Source: Streptomyces griseoviridis (lineage in GTDB: Bacteria > Actinomycetota > Actinomycetes > Streptomycetales > Streptomycetaceae). From it: a stretch of 64,000 nt of DNA. A program made the translations under genes and the position numbers. The stretch spans positions 1-64,000 of the forward strand of contig BMSM01000031.1 in assembly GCA_014649155.1 (NCBI GenBank), read 5' to 3'. The notes beneath the pieces were generated by a model. The model was not told where the DNA came from, made no database searches, and saw only the letters and a list, made by a program, of their open reading frames with translations. Positions 17,834 through 28,817 of this stretch are shown piece after piece. The first letter of the stretch is position 1. Each line of letters starts with the position of its first letter.

Positions 17834-18735
17834 TCGTCGTCGCCGGTGAGGCACTGATCGACCTGGTACCGCAGAGCAGGGGCGCGCTGGCGGCGCTCAC
17901 GCCGGCGCTCGGCGGCGGCCCGTACAACACCGCCGTGGCCCTGGGCCGCCTCGGTTCTCCCGTCGCCTTCTGCTCCCGGGTGTCGTACGACGCCTTCGGT
18001 GAGGCGCTGCTGGAGCGGCTGCGCGCGACGGGTGTGGACGTCGCCCCGGTGCAGCGCGGGAGCGAGCCGACGACGCTCGCCGTCGCCACGGTCGGCGCGG
18101 ACGGTTCGGCGGCGTACTCCTTCTACGTGGAGGGCACCGCGGACCGGTTGTTCCGCGCGCCCGCCGAACTGCCGGACGGCACCCGGGCGGTCTCGTTCGG
18201 CACGTGTTCGCTGGTGCTGGAGCCGGGGGCGAGCGCGTACGAGGAACTGCTGCGCCGGTCGGCGGCGCGGGGCCTGTTCACGGCCCTGGACCCGAACATC
18301 CGGGCGGGACTCATCGCCGATCCGGACGCGTACCGGGTCCGGTTCAAGAGCTGGCTGCCGTCGGTGTCGTTGCTGAAGCTGTCCGAGGAGGACGCCGAGT
18401 GGCTGGGCGGCACGCCCCGCGAGTGGCTCGCGGCGGGTCCGGGGGCGGTCGTGGTCACCCGGGGCGGCGACGGGCTGACCGTCTTCACACGCGACGGGGG
18501 CGAGTACGCGGTGCCGGGCGAGCCGGTCGAGGTCGTGGACACGATCGGCGCCGGCGACACGGTGAACGCGGCACTGCTGCACGGCCTCGCCGCCCGCGAC
18601 GCGCTGCGCCCGGAGGCACTGGCCGCGCTGGGCCCGGACGGCTGGGCGGACCTGCTGGGTCTCGCGGCCCGCGCCGCCGCCGTGACCTGCTCGCGGGCCG
18701 GCGCGGAACCTCCGTACGCGTACGAGCTGGACTGA
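17830..18735 (+). CDS. PfkB-family sugar kinase (fructokinase-like)
   Basis: A 301-residue ribokinase-fold kinase that phosphorylates a sugar or related compound with ATP. N-terminal GEALIDLVP and GGGPYNTAVALGRLG are the PfkB substrate-binding signatures; the catalytic anion-hole motif is DTIGAGDTVNAALLHG near residue 240, preceded by VVVTRGGDGLTVF. The GTG start overlaps the lacI stop. The domain is closest in style to fructokinases, but the exact substrate cannot be read. Confidence 0.92.
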   Translation: MIVVAGEALIDLVPQSRGALAALTPALGGGPYNTAVALGRLGSPVAFCSRVSYDAFGEALLERLRATGVDVAPVQRGSEPTTLAVATVGADGSAAYSFYVEGTADRLFRAPAELPDGTRAVSFGTCSLVLEPGASAYEELLRRSAARGLFTALDPNIRAGLIADPDAYRVRFKSWLPSVSLLKLSEEDAEWLGGTPREWLAAGPGAVVVTRGGDGLTVFTRDGGEYAVPGEPVEVVDTIGAGDTVNAALLHGLAARDALRPEALAALGPDGWADLLGLAARAAAVTCSRAGAEPPYAYELD

Positions 18736-18753
18736 CCGGGCGGGCGGCCGGGT

Positions 18754-19620
18754 TCAGCCGGCCGCCGGTACGGCTCGCAGGGCGCCCGGACGGCGGCCGA
18801 CGAGACGGTCCAGGGCGGCGGCCGTGGCACCGTCCGCGGGCAGGTGGACGGTGATCCACTGGCCGTCCTCCGGGAGCGCCAGCGTCTCGTGCAGCAGGTG
18901 CAGCACGCCGGCCCGCGGGTGCCGCACGCGCCGGTTGCCGATCCGGCGCGGCGTCAGGGTGAGGTCGGCGAACCGGTCCGTGAACTCCGCGCCCGCCGTC
19001 ACCGTCAGCTCGTCGGCCAGTTCCGTGACGTACGGGTCCCGCAGCGGCACGTCGTGCCGGAGCCGGGCGACCAGGTCGTCGGCCTCGTCGGCCCAGTCCG
19101 GGTAGGCCGCGCGGGACCGTTCGTCGGTGAAGACGTAGCGCAGCAGGTTCGGCCGCTCGCCGTCGAGCATCCCGAGGGGGCCGGCCAGCCGCTCGAAGCC
19201 CTGGTTGCGGGCGAGGACGTCACCGATCCAGTTCAGCGCGACCGCGGGGGTGGGCTCCAGGCGGTCCAGCACGGCCCGCACGGTGGGCCGCACCGTCCGG
19301 CTCAGCGGCGGAGCGGCGGCGCAGACCAGCGGGTCTTCGGCGCAGGCGCCCCGCTCGGTCAGCCGGCGCAGCAGTACGCGCTCGGCGAGGGACAGGTGCA
19401 GCGCGTCGGCGAGGGCGCCGAGGACCTGCGCGGACGGGTTGCGGTCCCGTCCCTGTTCGAGCCGGGTGAGGTACTCGACGCTGACGCCGGCGAGTGTGGC
19501 CAGCTCGGACCGGCGCAGGCCGGGGGTGCGGCGGCGGGGGCCGGCCGGCAGCCCGGCCTCGGCCGGGGTGACGGCTTCGCGCCGGCCGCGCAGGAATGTG
19601 CCCAGGTCGTTGTCGCTCAC
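18754..19620 (-). CDS. XRE-type regulator with MmyB-like ligand domain
   Basis: A 288-residue regulator. Residues about 5-70 form a helix-turn-helix (LGTFLRGRREAVTPAE, RRSELATLAGVSVEYLTRLEQGRDRNPSAQVL), and residues about 105-275 match the MmyB-like domain (PTPAVALNWIGDVLARN, NLLRYVFTDERSRAAYPDW, HPRAGVLHLLHETLALPEDGQWI). Such proteins are common in actinobacteria and often control a neighbouring oxidoreductase or YceI-type gene; here yceI is divergent and starts 103 bases away, making it the likely target. Confidence 0.93.
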   Translation of the reverse strand: MSDNDLGTFLRGRREAVTPAEAGLPAGPRRRTPGLRRSELATLAGVSVEYLTRLEQGRDRNPSAQVLGALADALHLSLAERVLLRRLTERGACAEDPLVCAAAPPLSRTVRPTVRAVLDRLEPTPAVALNWIGDVLARNQGFERLAGPLGMLDGERPNLLRYVFTDERSRAAYPDWADEADDLVARLRHDVPLRDPYVTELADELTVTAGAEFTDRFADLTLTPRRIGNRRVRHPRAGVLHLLHETLALPEDGQWITVHLPADGATAAALDRLVGRRPGALRAVPAAG

Positions 19621-19722
19621 GGCCCGAACGTACCAACGCCCGGCCCGCGGAGGGTGGCCCTGCGACTACCACGCTCGGGCCGGTCTCCCTCGGGGGCCGT
19701 CGGCGGGCGCAGGGTGGTGGAC

Positions 19723-20289
19723 ATGACGAATGACACCTCGCTTGCCACGGTCTCCACCGCGCTGCCGATCGCCCCCGGACGGTGGGAGCTGGACCCGCTG
19801 CACTCCGCCGTCAACTTCTCCGTCCGGCACATGGGCATCGCCAAGGTGCGGGGACGTTTCGGCACGGTCCGGGCCGAGCTGTACGTCGGCGCCACGGCCG
19901 ATGACGTCCGGGTGTCCGCGACCATCGACCTGGCCTCCATCGACACCGGCAACGCCGACCGGGACGCCCACGTCCGCGCCTCCGACCTGCTCGACGTGGC
20001 CGAGCGGCCGACCATGACGTACCGCTCGACCCGGGTGACCGGGGAGGGCGAGGACTGGACCATGGAGGGCGAGCTGACCATCGGGGACGTGACCCGTCCG
20101 GTGACACTCGCCGTGGAGTTCGGCGGGCTGGTGGAGATGCCGGTGGAGGGGGCCGGCCGGCACGCCGGGTTCGAGGCGAGGGGCGAGATCCGGCGGAGCG
20201 ACTTCGGTCTCGGCTTCGCCCCGGGAGTGCTCGGGGACGTGGTGAAGATCCAGCTCGACATGCAGTTCGTGGAACCGCGGGACGTGTGA
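19723..20289 (+). CDS. YceI-family lipid-binding-type protein
   Basis: A 188-residue YceI-domain protein, an extended beta-barrel family that binds isoprenoid lipids. Family blocks: GRWELDPLHSAVNFSVRHMGIAKVRGRF, IDLASIDTGNADRDAHVRASDLLD and GELTIGDVTRPVTLAVEFGG, ending with SDFGLGFAPG. No signal peptide is seen, so it is probably cytoplasmic, unlike the periplasmic E. coli protein. The ATG at 19723 follows GGTGG. It is divergent from the MmyB-type regulator. Confidence 0.94.
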   Translation: MTNDTSLATVSTALPIAPGRWELDPLHSAVNFSVRHMGIAKVRGRFGTVRAELYVGATADDVRVSATIDLASIDTGNADRDAHVRASDLLDVAERPTMTYRSTRVTGEGEDWTMEGELTIGDVTRPVTLAVEFGGLVEMPVEGAGRHAGFEARGEIRRSDFGLGFAPGVLGDVVKIQLDMQFVEPRDV

Positions 20290-20316
20290 GGCGCGGAGTC
20301 ACGGGAGGGACCGGGT

Positions 20317-20368
20317 ACGGCGACGCGCCGTGTCCCACGCGGTGTCGTGGGGCACGGCGCGTCGCCGT
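20317..20368. terminator. Bidirectional terminator between yceI and uvrA
   Basis: Perfect 16-bp stem (ACGGCGACGCGCCGTG and complement) extended by six more pairs (one G-U), with an 8-base loop, between two convergent genes. Confidence 0.92.
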
Positions 20369-20383
20369 GACGGTGCCGGCGGG

Positions 20384-23398
<3,015 letters not shown>

Positions 23399-23453
23399 GC
23401 CGGTCCGCACCTTTCTTGAGAGAAGTGACAGGGGCGGGGCCCCCGTCCTTCTC

Positions 23454-23476
23454 AGACTAGGGGGAGCCACTGACAA
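23454..23476 (-). promoter_or_regulatory. PafBC/RecA-NDp-type promoter of uvrA
   Basis: TTGTCAGTG-N8-TAGTCT on the minus strand, an exact consensus match. Predicted start near 23447 gives a leader of about 50 bases with AGAAAGGTG before the GTG start. Confidence 0.9.
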
Positions 23477-23621
23477 CGCCGGTCGGATTCACGGGTTGTC
23501 AACAAACCCCGGCTCTCCAGCATGCCCGACGCCGCTCCCGACCATATAGCACGTGCATTCGATTTACGGACGCGGTCCGTCGCCTTCACCCGAAGGGGTG
23601 ACGCGGTCTAGGGTCGGCGGC

Positions 23622-24308
23622 ATGATGGATCACGCGCATGACCTGGCGTCTGTACGTGACGCTACCGACCGGCTGCTCAGCGCGGTCGGTGAACTGGACA
23701 ACGCGTCCGTGACGAAGCAGTCACGCCTGCCCGGCTGGACCGTGGGCCATGTCCTGGCCCACCTGGCCCGCAACGCGGACGCGCTCGTCAACGTCCTCGA
23801 AGGGCGGCCCATGTACGCAGGCGCCGAGGCCCGGGACGCCGACATCGAGCGGGACGCCCCGCGCCCCCTCGCGGCGCACCTCGACGACGTCCGCGAGAGC
23901 GCGGCCCGGTTCCAGCGGGCGGCGGCCGTACCGGCTGACTGGTCGCGCACCGTGGTGCTGCGCAACGGGGTCACCGACTCGGCCTCGGCGCTGCCGTTCC
24001 GCCGGTGGGCCGAGGTCGCGCTGCACCATGTGGACCTCGGCATCGGCCACGAGCTGGAGGACCTGCCCGCGGACTTCACCGAGCGGGAGACCGGCTTCCT
24101 CGCCGACCGGTTCGCCGGGCACCCGGAGGTGGCGCCGACGCGCCTCACGGACGGCACGCGCGCGTGGCGCACGGGACGGGAGGCCCAGGAACCCGAGATC
24201 ACGGTCACGGGTGCCCCGGCCGACCTGCTCGGCTGGCTCTCCGGCCGCCGCGGCGGCTCGGGCCTCACCGTGACCGGCGGCCCGCTTCCGGCGCTCCCGC
24301 CGCTGTAG
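23622..24308 (+). CDS. Maleylpyruvate isomerase-type mycothiol-dependent enzyme (DinB-like)
   Basis: A 228-residue protein of the mycothiol-dependent maleylpyruvate isomerase family. The N-terminal four-helix DinB-like domain has the metal-site region SRLPGWTVGHVLAHLARNADAL, with a second histidine-containing helix RRWAEVALHHVDLGIG; the C-terminal part (PEITVTGAPADLLGWLSGRRG) is the SCP2-like MDMPI domain. The reaction is not known for most relatives. A TAGGGT -10 ends 7 bases before the ATG, suggesting a leaderless message. The MBL hydrolase gene follows after 50 bases. Confidence 0.9.
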   Translation: MMDHAHDLASVRDATDRLLSAVGELDNASVTKQSRLPGWTVGHVLAHLARNADALVNVLEGRPMYAGAEARDADIERDAPRPLAAHLDDVRESAARFQRAAAVPADWSRTVVLRNGVTDSASALPFRRWAEVALHHVDLGIGHELEDLPADFTERETGFLADRFAGHPEVAPTRLTDGTRAWRTGREAQEPEITVTGAPADLLGWLSGRRGGSGLTVTGGPLPALPPL

Positions 24309-24358
24309 CCCCGCTCGCGGGTCCCCGGCCGCACCTGGCCGCCAGTAGGCTGACCGCC

Positions 24359-25015
24359 ATGACGTACAGCGGAGAGGTGAGGGTCGGCGGACCCGCCGAC
24401 GTGCACGAACTCAAGGACCTGATGATCACCAAGGTCGCGGTCGGCCCCATGGACAACAACGCCTATCTGCTGCGCTGCCGGGCCACCGACGAGCAGTTGC
24501 TGATCGACGCCGCGAACGACGCGGAGACGCTGCTCGGCACCATCGGCGCCGACGGCATCGCCTCCGTCGTCACCACCCACCGGCACGCCGACCACTGGCA
24601 GGCACTGGCCGAGGTGGTCGCCGCCACGGGCGCCCGCACGTACGCCGGGCGGCACGACGCCGGGGGCATCCCCGTCCCCACCCACGTGCCGCTGGACGAC
24701 GGCGACACCGTCCGGGTGGGGCGCGTACGGCTCACCGCGCGCCACCTCGTCGGGCACACGCCGGGCTCGGTCGTCCTGGTCTACGACGACCCGCACGGGC
24801 ACCCGCACGTGTTCACCGGGGACTGCCTCTTCCCGGGCGGGGTGGGCAACACCCGCAAGGACCCGGAGGCGTTCGCGAGCCTGATCCACGACGTGGAGAC
24901 GAAGATCTTCGAGCCGCTGCCGGACGAGACCTGGGTCTATCCCGGCCACGGCAACGACACCACGCTCGGCGCGGAACGCCCGCACCTGCCGGAGTGGCGC
25001 GCCCGCGGGTGGTGA
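24359..25015 (+). CDS. Metallo-beta-lactamase-fold hydrolase (glyoxalase II-like)
   Basis: A 218-residue hydrolase with the MBL zinc motif THRHADHW near residue 78, the further ligands in VGHTPGSVVLVY and FTGDCLFPGGVGNT, and the last histidine in YPGHGNDTTLG. It resembles glyoxalase II-type thioester hydrolases. Next to a mycothiol-dependent-type enzyme, a role in hydrolysing a mycothiol conjugate is plausible but inferred. A TAGGCT box sits 8 bases before the ATG, consistent with leaderless transcription. Confidence 0.92.
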   Translation: MTYSGEVRVGGPADVHELKDLMITKVAVGPMDNNAYLLRCRATDEQLLIDAANDAETLLGTIGADGIASVVTTHRHADHWQALAEVVAATGARTYAGRHDAGGIPVPTHVPLDDGDTVRVGRVRLTARHLVGHTPGSVVLVYDDPHGHPHVFTGDCLFPGGVGNTRKDPEAFASLIHDVETKIFEPLPDETWVYPGHGNDTTLGAERPHLPEWRARGW

Positions 25016-25360
25016 GCACCGCGAGGGCCGGCGCCGGCTGCCTGAGCGGGCGCCCGGGAGCGCCCCGGGGTGGCGGGCGGGGCGCCGGGCAGGAGGTGTC
25101 CGGCACCGGAGCGTCGGGCTTCGGGGGCGGCTCGACCGGCACGTGCACCTGTCCCTGTGAGGCGTGCCGCGCCGGGCGTGGGCGCCGCGCGCGCCCCGTG
25201 TGAATCCTCCGCACGCAGCGGCCTCGTACGCGCGCTCCCGGCGTGCGCCACCGCGCGGTGAACTGGTGCCGCCCCACGCGGGAGGACCGTCTCCCGTGTG
25301 ATCCGGGCCGTCGGCCTCTTCCCCGTTCCCTTCCCGCCCCGGGCCGGCGGCCCGGCGGGC
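25016..25360. other. Convergent intergenic region, MBL gene / aroQ
   Basis: 345 very GC-rich bases between convergent genes. There are several short GC inverted repeats (for example CCCCGGGCCGGCGG around 25336) but no single convincing terminator and no supported gene. Confidence 0.5.
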
Positions 25361-25834
25361 TCAGGCCCGGGTCCGGCCCGTCCCGGCCAGCGCGACGATC
25401 CGCTCGACACCGAACACGTACCCCTGCACACCGCATCCCGCGATGACGGCGTCGGCGCGCTGCGACACGTAGGAGTGGTGCCGGAACGGCTCGCGCTGAT
25501 GGATGTTGGAGATGTGCACCTCCACCACCGGCAGGCCGTCGCAGGTGTTGAGCGCGTCCAGGATCGCGACGGAGGTGTGCGAGTAGGCGGCCGGGTTGAT
25601 CACGATCCCGCAGTGGTTCTGCCGGGCCTCGTGGATCCAGTCGACCAGTTCGCCCTCGTGGTTGGACTGCCGGAAGTCCACCGCGCCGCCGTGCGCGTCC
25701 GCCGTCCTGACGCACAGCGCCTCGATGTCCGCCAGCGTGTCGGACCCGTAGATCTCCGGCTGCCGCTGACCGAGGAGGTTCAGGTTGGGGCCGTTGAGGA
25801 TCATGATCGGGGCGTTGGCCAGGGTGCGGGGCAC
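25361..25834 (-). CDS. aroQ: Type II 3-dehydroquinate dehydratase
   Basis: A 157-residue type II dehydroquinase of the shikimate or quinate pathway. The family pattern is complete: MILNGPNLNLLGQRQPEIYG with the catalytic tyrosine, FRQSNHEGELVDWIHEA, INPAAYSHTSVAILDAL, VEVHISNIHQREPFRHHSYVS with the catalytic histidine, and GCGVQGYVFGVERI. GTG start at 25834 with GGAGG upstream. Other shikimate genes are not adjacent, the usual situation for this Streptomyces locus. Confidence 0.97.
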   Translation of the reverse strand: MPRTLANAPIMILNGPNLNLLGQRQPEIYGSDTLADIEALCVRTADAHGGAVDFRQSNHEGELVDWIHEARQNHCGIVINPAAYSHTSVAILDALNTCDGLPVVEVHISNIHQREPFRHHSYVSQRADAVIAGCGVQGYVFGVERIVALAGTGRTRA

Positions 25835-25985
25835 GGTTCCTCCGGTCCGTCGGGTGGTGCGGTCGTGGGACCGCCGTCGGCCCCGGTCTATCACGGCGTC
25901 CGCCCGGCGCGTCATCGTCGTCCACCGCCCCGCATGCCCCCTGAGCGCCCCGTAACCACTGGTCACCGAGGGTGGTTGGCGCAGC

Positions 25986-27290
25986 ATGCACGACGTACGC
26001 GCCGTGAAGGCGCCCTCCATGCCGCGACTGGCCACCGCCGCGCTCGCCGGCACCGCGATCGAGTTCTACGACTTCTTCGTCTACGGCACCGCGGCGGCCC
26101 TGGTCCTCGGCCCGCTGTTCTTCCCGACCGTCTCCCCGCTGGCGGGCACCCTGGCCGCCTTCGGCACGTTCGGGGTCGGGTTCGTGGCCCGGCCGCTGGG
26201 GTCGGTGCTGTTCGGGCACATCGGGGACCGGCACGGGCGACGGCCGGTCCTCGTCCTGTCACTGCTGCTGACCGGGGCGGCCACGGTCGCGGTCGGCTGT
26301 GTGCCGACGTACGGCTCCATCGGGGTGGCGGCTCCCCTGCTCCTCATCGCGCTGCGCTTCCTGCAAGGGCTGGGGCTGGGCGGGGAGTGGGGCGGCGCCG
26401 TGCTGCTGACGGCGGAGCACGCCCCGGCCGAACGGCGCGCGCTGTGGTCGAGCTTTCCGCAGGTCGGGCCCGCGCTGGGGTTCCTGCTCGCCAACGGTGT
26501 GGTGCTGGCGCTCTCCGCGTCGCTGTCCGAGGCGCAGTTCGCGCAGTGGGGGTGGCGGGTGCCGTTCTGGGCGGCGGGTGTGCTGGCCCTGGTCGGGCTG
26601 TGGCTGCGGGCGTCGCTCGCGGAGAGCCCCCGCTTCCTGGAGATGGAGGACCGCGCCCGGGTCCCGATCGCCGAGGTGCTGCGCGACCACTGGCGGCTGG
26701 TCCTGCTGACCGGTGGCGCGCTGGCGGTCGGGTACGCCCTCTTCTACGCCGTCTCGACCTGGTCCCTCTCGTACGGGACGGAGCGGCTCGGCGTGGACCG
26801 GAGCGTGATGCTGGTCTGCGTCATGGCGGCGGTCGTGGTGAAAGGCGCGCTCACGCCGGTGTTCGCGCTGCTCAGCGACCGATACGGGCGGCGCCCGCTG
26901 TGTCTGGGCGGGTGTGCGGCGGCGGCCGTGTGGATGTTCCCGATGGTGGCGCTCCTGGCGACCGGCGCGCCGCTGCTGATGTTCCTGGGCTTCCTGGGGG
27001 CGATGCTGGCGTTCATCACGATGTTCTCGGTGATCGCCGCGTATCTGCCGGAACTGTACGAGCCCCGGGTGCGGTGCACGGGGGCCGCGGTCGGCTACAA
27101 CCTCGGGGGCGTCATCGGGGGCGCTCTCACCCCTGTCGTGGCGACGGCTCTGGCGGAGCAGGGGGGTCGCGTGCCCTGGGCCGTGGGCGCGTATCTGACG
27201 CTGATCGCCCTGCTCAGCCTCGGATGCTTCGCGCTGTTGCCGGAGACGCGTCCGGTACCGGCGGCGGTCGCGGAGCCTGTCTCGGGCTGA
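25986..27290 (+). CDS. MHS-type MFS metabolite/proton symporter
   Basis: A 434-residue permease of the metabolite:H+ symporter branch (shikimate/ProP/KgtP-like). It starts with AALAGTAIEFYDFFVYGTAAALVLGPLFFP and contains the MFS loop GHIGDRHGRRPVL, RFLQGLGLGGEWGGAVLLTAEHAP and the second-half loop LSDRYGRRPLC. About 12 hydrophobic segments. It is divergent from aroQ (151 bases apart), so uptake of a shikimate/quinate-type acid is tempting, but this rests on context only. Confidence 0.93.
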   Translation: MHDVRAVKAPSMPRLATAALAGTAIEFYDFFVYGTAAALVLGPLFFPTVSPLAGTLAAFGTFGVGFVARPLGSVLFGHIGDRHGRRPVLVLSLLLTGAATVAVGCVPTYGSIGVAAPLLLIALRFLQGLGLGGEWGGAVLLTAEHAPAERRALWSSFPQVGPALGFLLANGVVLALSASLSEAQFAQWGWRVPFWAAGVLALVGLWLRASLAESPRFLEMEDRARVPIAEVLRDHWRLVLLTGGALAVGYALFYAVSTWSLSYGTERLGVDRSVMLVCVMAAVVVKGALTPVFALLSDRYGRRPLCLGGCAAAAVWMFPMVALLATGAPLLMFLGFLGAMLAFITMFSVIAAYLPELYEPRVRCTGAAVGYNLGGVIGGALTPVVATALAEQGGRVPWAVGAYLTLIALLSLGCFALLPETRPVPAAVAEPVSG

Positions 27291-27437
27291 CCGAGTGCGC
27301 CGGGGGGCTGACTGCCCGGGGACAGCCGGGGTCGATCAGGAAAGCGGGCGGGGTCGGCTGGGGTCGGTCGGGGGGCGGCTGAGGGATGGTCCCGGTGGAT
27401 CGGTGCCGGTCGGGGGTGGACTCGCCGGGCGGACGGT

Positions 27438-27480
27438 GCCGGGAGCGGCGCACGGCGATGTGCCGTGCGCCGCTCCCGGC
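27438..27480. terminator. Bidirectional terminator between the MHS permease and terC
   Basis: Perfect 19-bp inverted repeat (left arm 27438-27456, right arm 27462-27480) with loop GATGT, between convergent genes. Confidence 0.95.
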
Positions 27481-27521
27481 CCTGTCCAAGGTGCCCGTGC
27501 CGGTCGTACCGGTCTCGGGGG

Positions 27522-28523
27522 TCAGACGTCGATGCTCTTCTTCGGAGCCTCTTCGTCCTTCGCTCCGGCCGCTTCGGCCGCGGCCTGCTTCCGGGTGGCC
27601 CGGAGGCTGGTGATCGTGGTGACGATCAGAACCGAGCAGATGACGCCGAGCGAGACCGGGATGCTGATCTCCGGGACATGGACACCGGACTCGTGCAGCG
27701 CGTGCAGGACGAGCTTGACTCCGATGAAGCCCAGGATGATCGACAGACCGTAGGAGAGGTGGACCAGCTTCTTCAGCAGGCCGCCTATGAGGAAGTACAG
27801 CTGACGCAGGCCCATGAGGGCGAACGCGTTGGCCGTGAACACGATGTACGGGTCCTGGGTGAGACCGAAGATCGCGGGGATCGAGTCCAGGGCGAAGAGG
27901 ACGTCGGTGGTGCCGATCGCGAGCATCACGACCAGCATCGGGGTCATGACCCGCTTGCCGTTCTGCTGGATCCACAGCTTGGTGCCGTGGTAGCGGTCGG
28001 CCACGCCGAAGCGGCGCTCGGCCGCCTTCAGCAGCTTGTTCTCCTCGTACTCCTCGTCCTCCTCATCGGCCCTGGCCTCCTGGATCAGCTTCCAGGCGGT
28101 GTAGATCAGGAACGCTCCGAAGATGTAGAAGACCCAGGCGAAGCTGGCGATGATCGCGGCGCCGGCGGCGATGAAGACGGCCCTGAGCACCAGGGCTATG
28201 AGGACGCCGACGAGGAGCACTCGCTGCTGGTACTGCGAGGGCACCGCGAACTTCGCCATGATCAGAACGAAGACGAAGAGATTGTCCACGCTCAGGGACT
28301 TCTCGGTGATGAAGCCCGCGAAGAACTCGCCGGCGGGCTGGCCACCGCCGAACAGCAGCAGGCCGAGCCCGAACAGCGCGGCCAGGGCGATCCAGACGCC
28401 CGTCCAGATTCCCGCTTCCTTGATCGACACATCGTGCGGCTTGCGCCCGATGAGGAAATCGACCGCGATGAGGGCGGCAAGGCCCAGAACGGTCAGGACC
28501 CACAAGGTCGTCGTAACTTCCAC
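27522..28523 (-). CDS. terC: TerC-family membrane protein, probable Mn2+ exporter
   Basis: A 333-residue integral membrane protein with about nine hydrophobic segments. Diagnostic TerC motifs are EKSLSVDNLFVFVLIM and ALDSIPAIFGLTQDPYIVFTANAFALMGLRQLYF, whose acidic residues lie in membrane segments. TerC proteins of the Alx/MeeF type export manganese and can metallate exported enzymes. Start is GTG at 28523 with GGAGG four bases upstream. A yybP-ykoY aptamer in the leader supports Mn2+ control. It lies beside two TerD genes on the same strand. Confidence 0.95.
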   Translation of the reverse strand: MEVTTTLWVLTVLGLAALIAVDFLIGRKPHDVSIKEAGIWTGVWIALAALFGLGLLLFGGGQPAGEFFAGFITEKSLSVDNLFVFVLIMAKFAVPSQYQQRVLLVGVLIALVLRAVFIAAGAAIIASFAWVFYIFGAFLIYTAWKLIQEARADEEDEEYEENKLLKAAERRFGVADRYHGTKLWIQQNGKRVMTPMLVVMLAIGTTDVLFALDSIPAIFGLTQDPYIVFTANAFALMGLRQLYFLIGGLLKKLVHLSYGLSIILGFIGVKLVLHALHESGVHVPEISIPVSLGVICSVLIVTTITSLRATRKQAAAEAAGAKDEEAPKKSIDV

Positions 28524-28527
28524 TGCG

Positions 28528-28575
28528 CCTCCGGCAGTACGTAACGGCAGATGTCAGCGTCGTCGCTGCCGGAGG
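28528..28575 (-). promoter_or_regulatory. Expression platform sequestering the terC ribosome-binding site
   Basis: CCTCCGGCAG (28566-28575), which includes the 3' strand of aptamer P1, is perfectly complementary over 10 bases to CTGCCGGAGG (28528-28537), which contains the GGAGG of terC. The two pairings exclude each other, so Mn2+-stabilised P1 should free the ribosome-binding site and switch translation on. Confidence 0.82.
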
Positions 28576-28697
28576 TCTCTTCCACCCCGGGCATCCGGTG
28601 CGCTCGAAGCACACGGAGCCCACGGGCCGACGCCCCGGGATCTGGCCTGATCCGTATTGACGGGCACGCCGCAGCAGATAGGGAGTACTCCCCTCCG
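28570..28697 (-). ncRNA. yybP-ykoY Mn2+ riboswitch aptamer upstream of terC
   Basis: On the minus strand the P1 helix is CGGAGG (28692-28697) paired with CCTCCG (28570-28575). Conserved aptamer elements follow in order: GGAGGGGAGTA after P1, CCCGTCAATACGG in the first stem-loop arm, the ACCGG of the second loop (GCGCACCGGATGC), and GACC just before the closing P1 strand. These match the family as I know it, including the two docking loops that bind Mn2+. Its position directly before a TerC gene is a classical context for this family. Confidence 0.88.
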
Positions 28698-28817
28698 TAG
28701 GAAAAACAGTACCTCAATCACCAAGGATTGGTAAAGGGTTCTGCAAATTACGCTCAAAACCCCTGATGGGCGGCCTTTACCAGCGCTTGGCTCCGCGATC
28801 GTCCACAGCCGGGCGGG

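Noticed and set aside
23399..23476. Upstream start of uvrA at 23476
   Set aside because: It would begin exactly at the -35 of the damage promoter; GTG at 23398 matches the family start.
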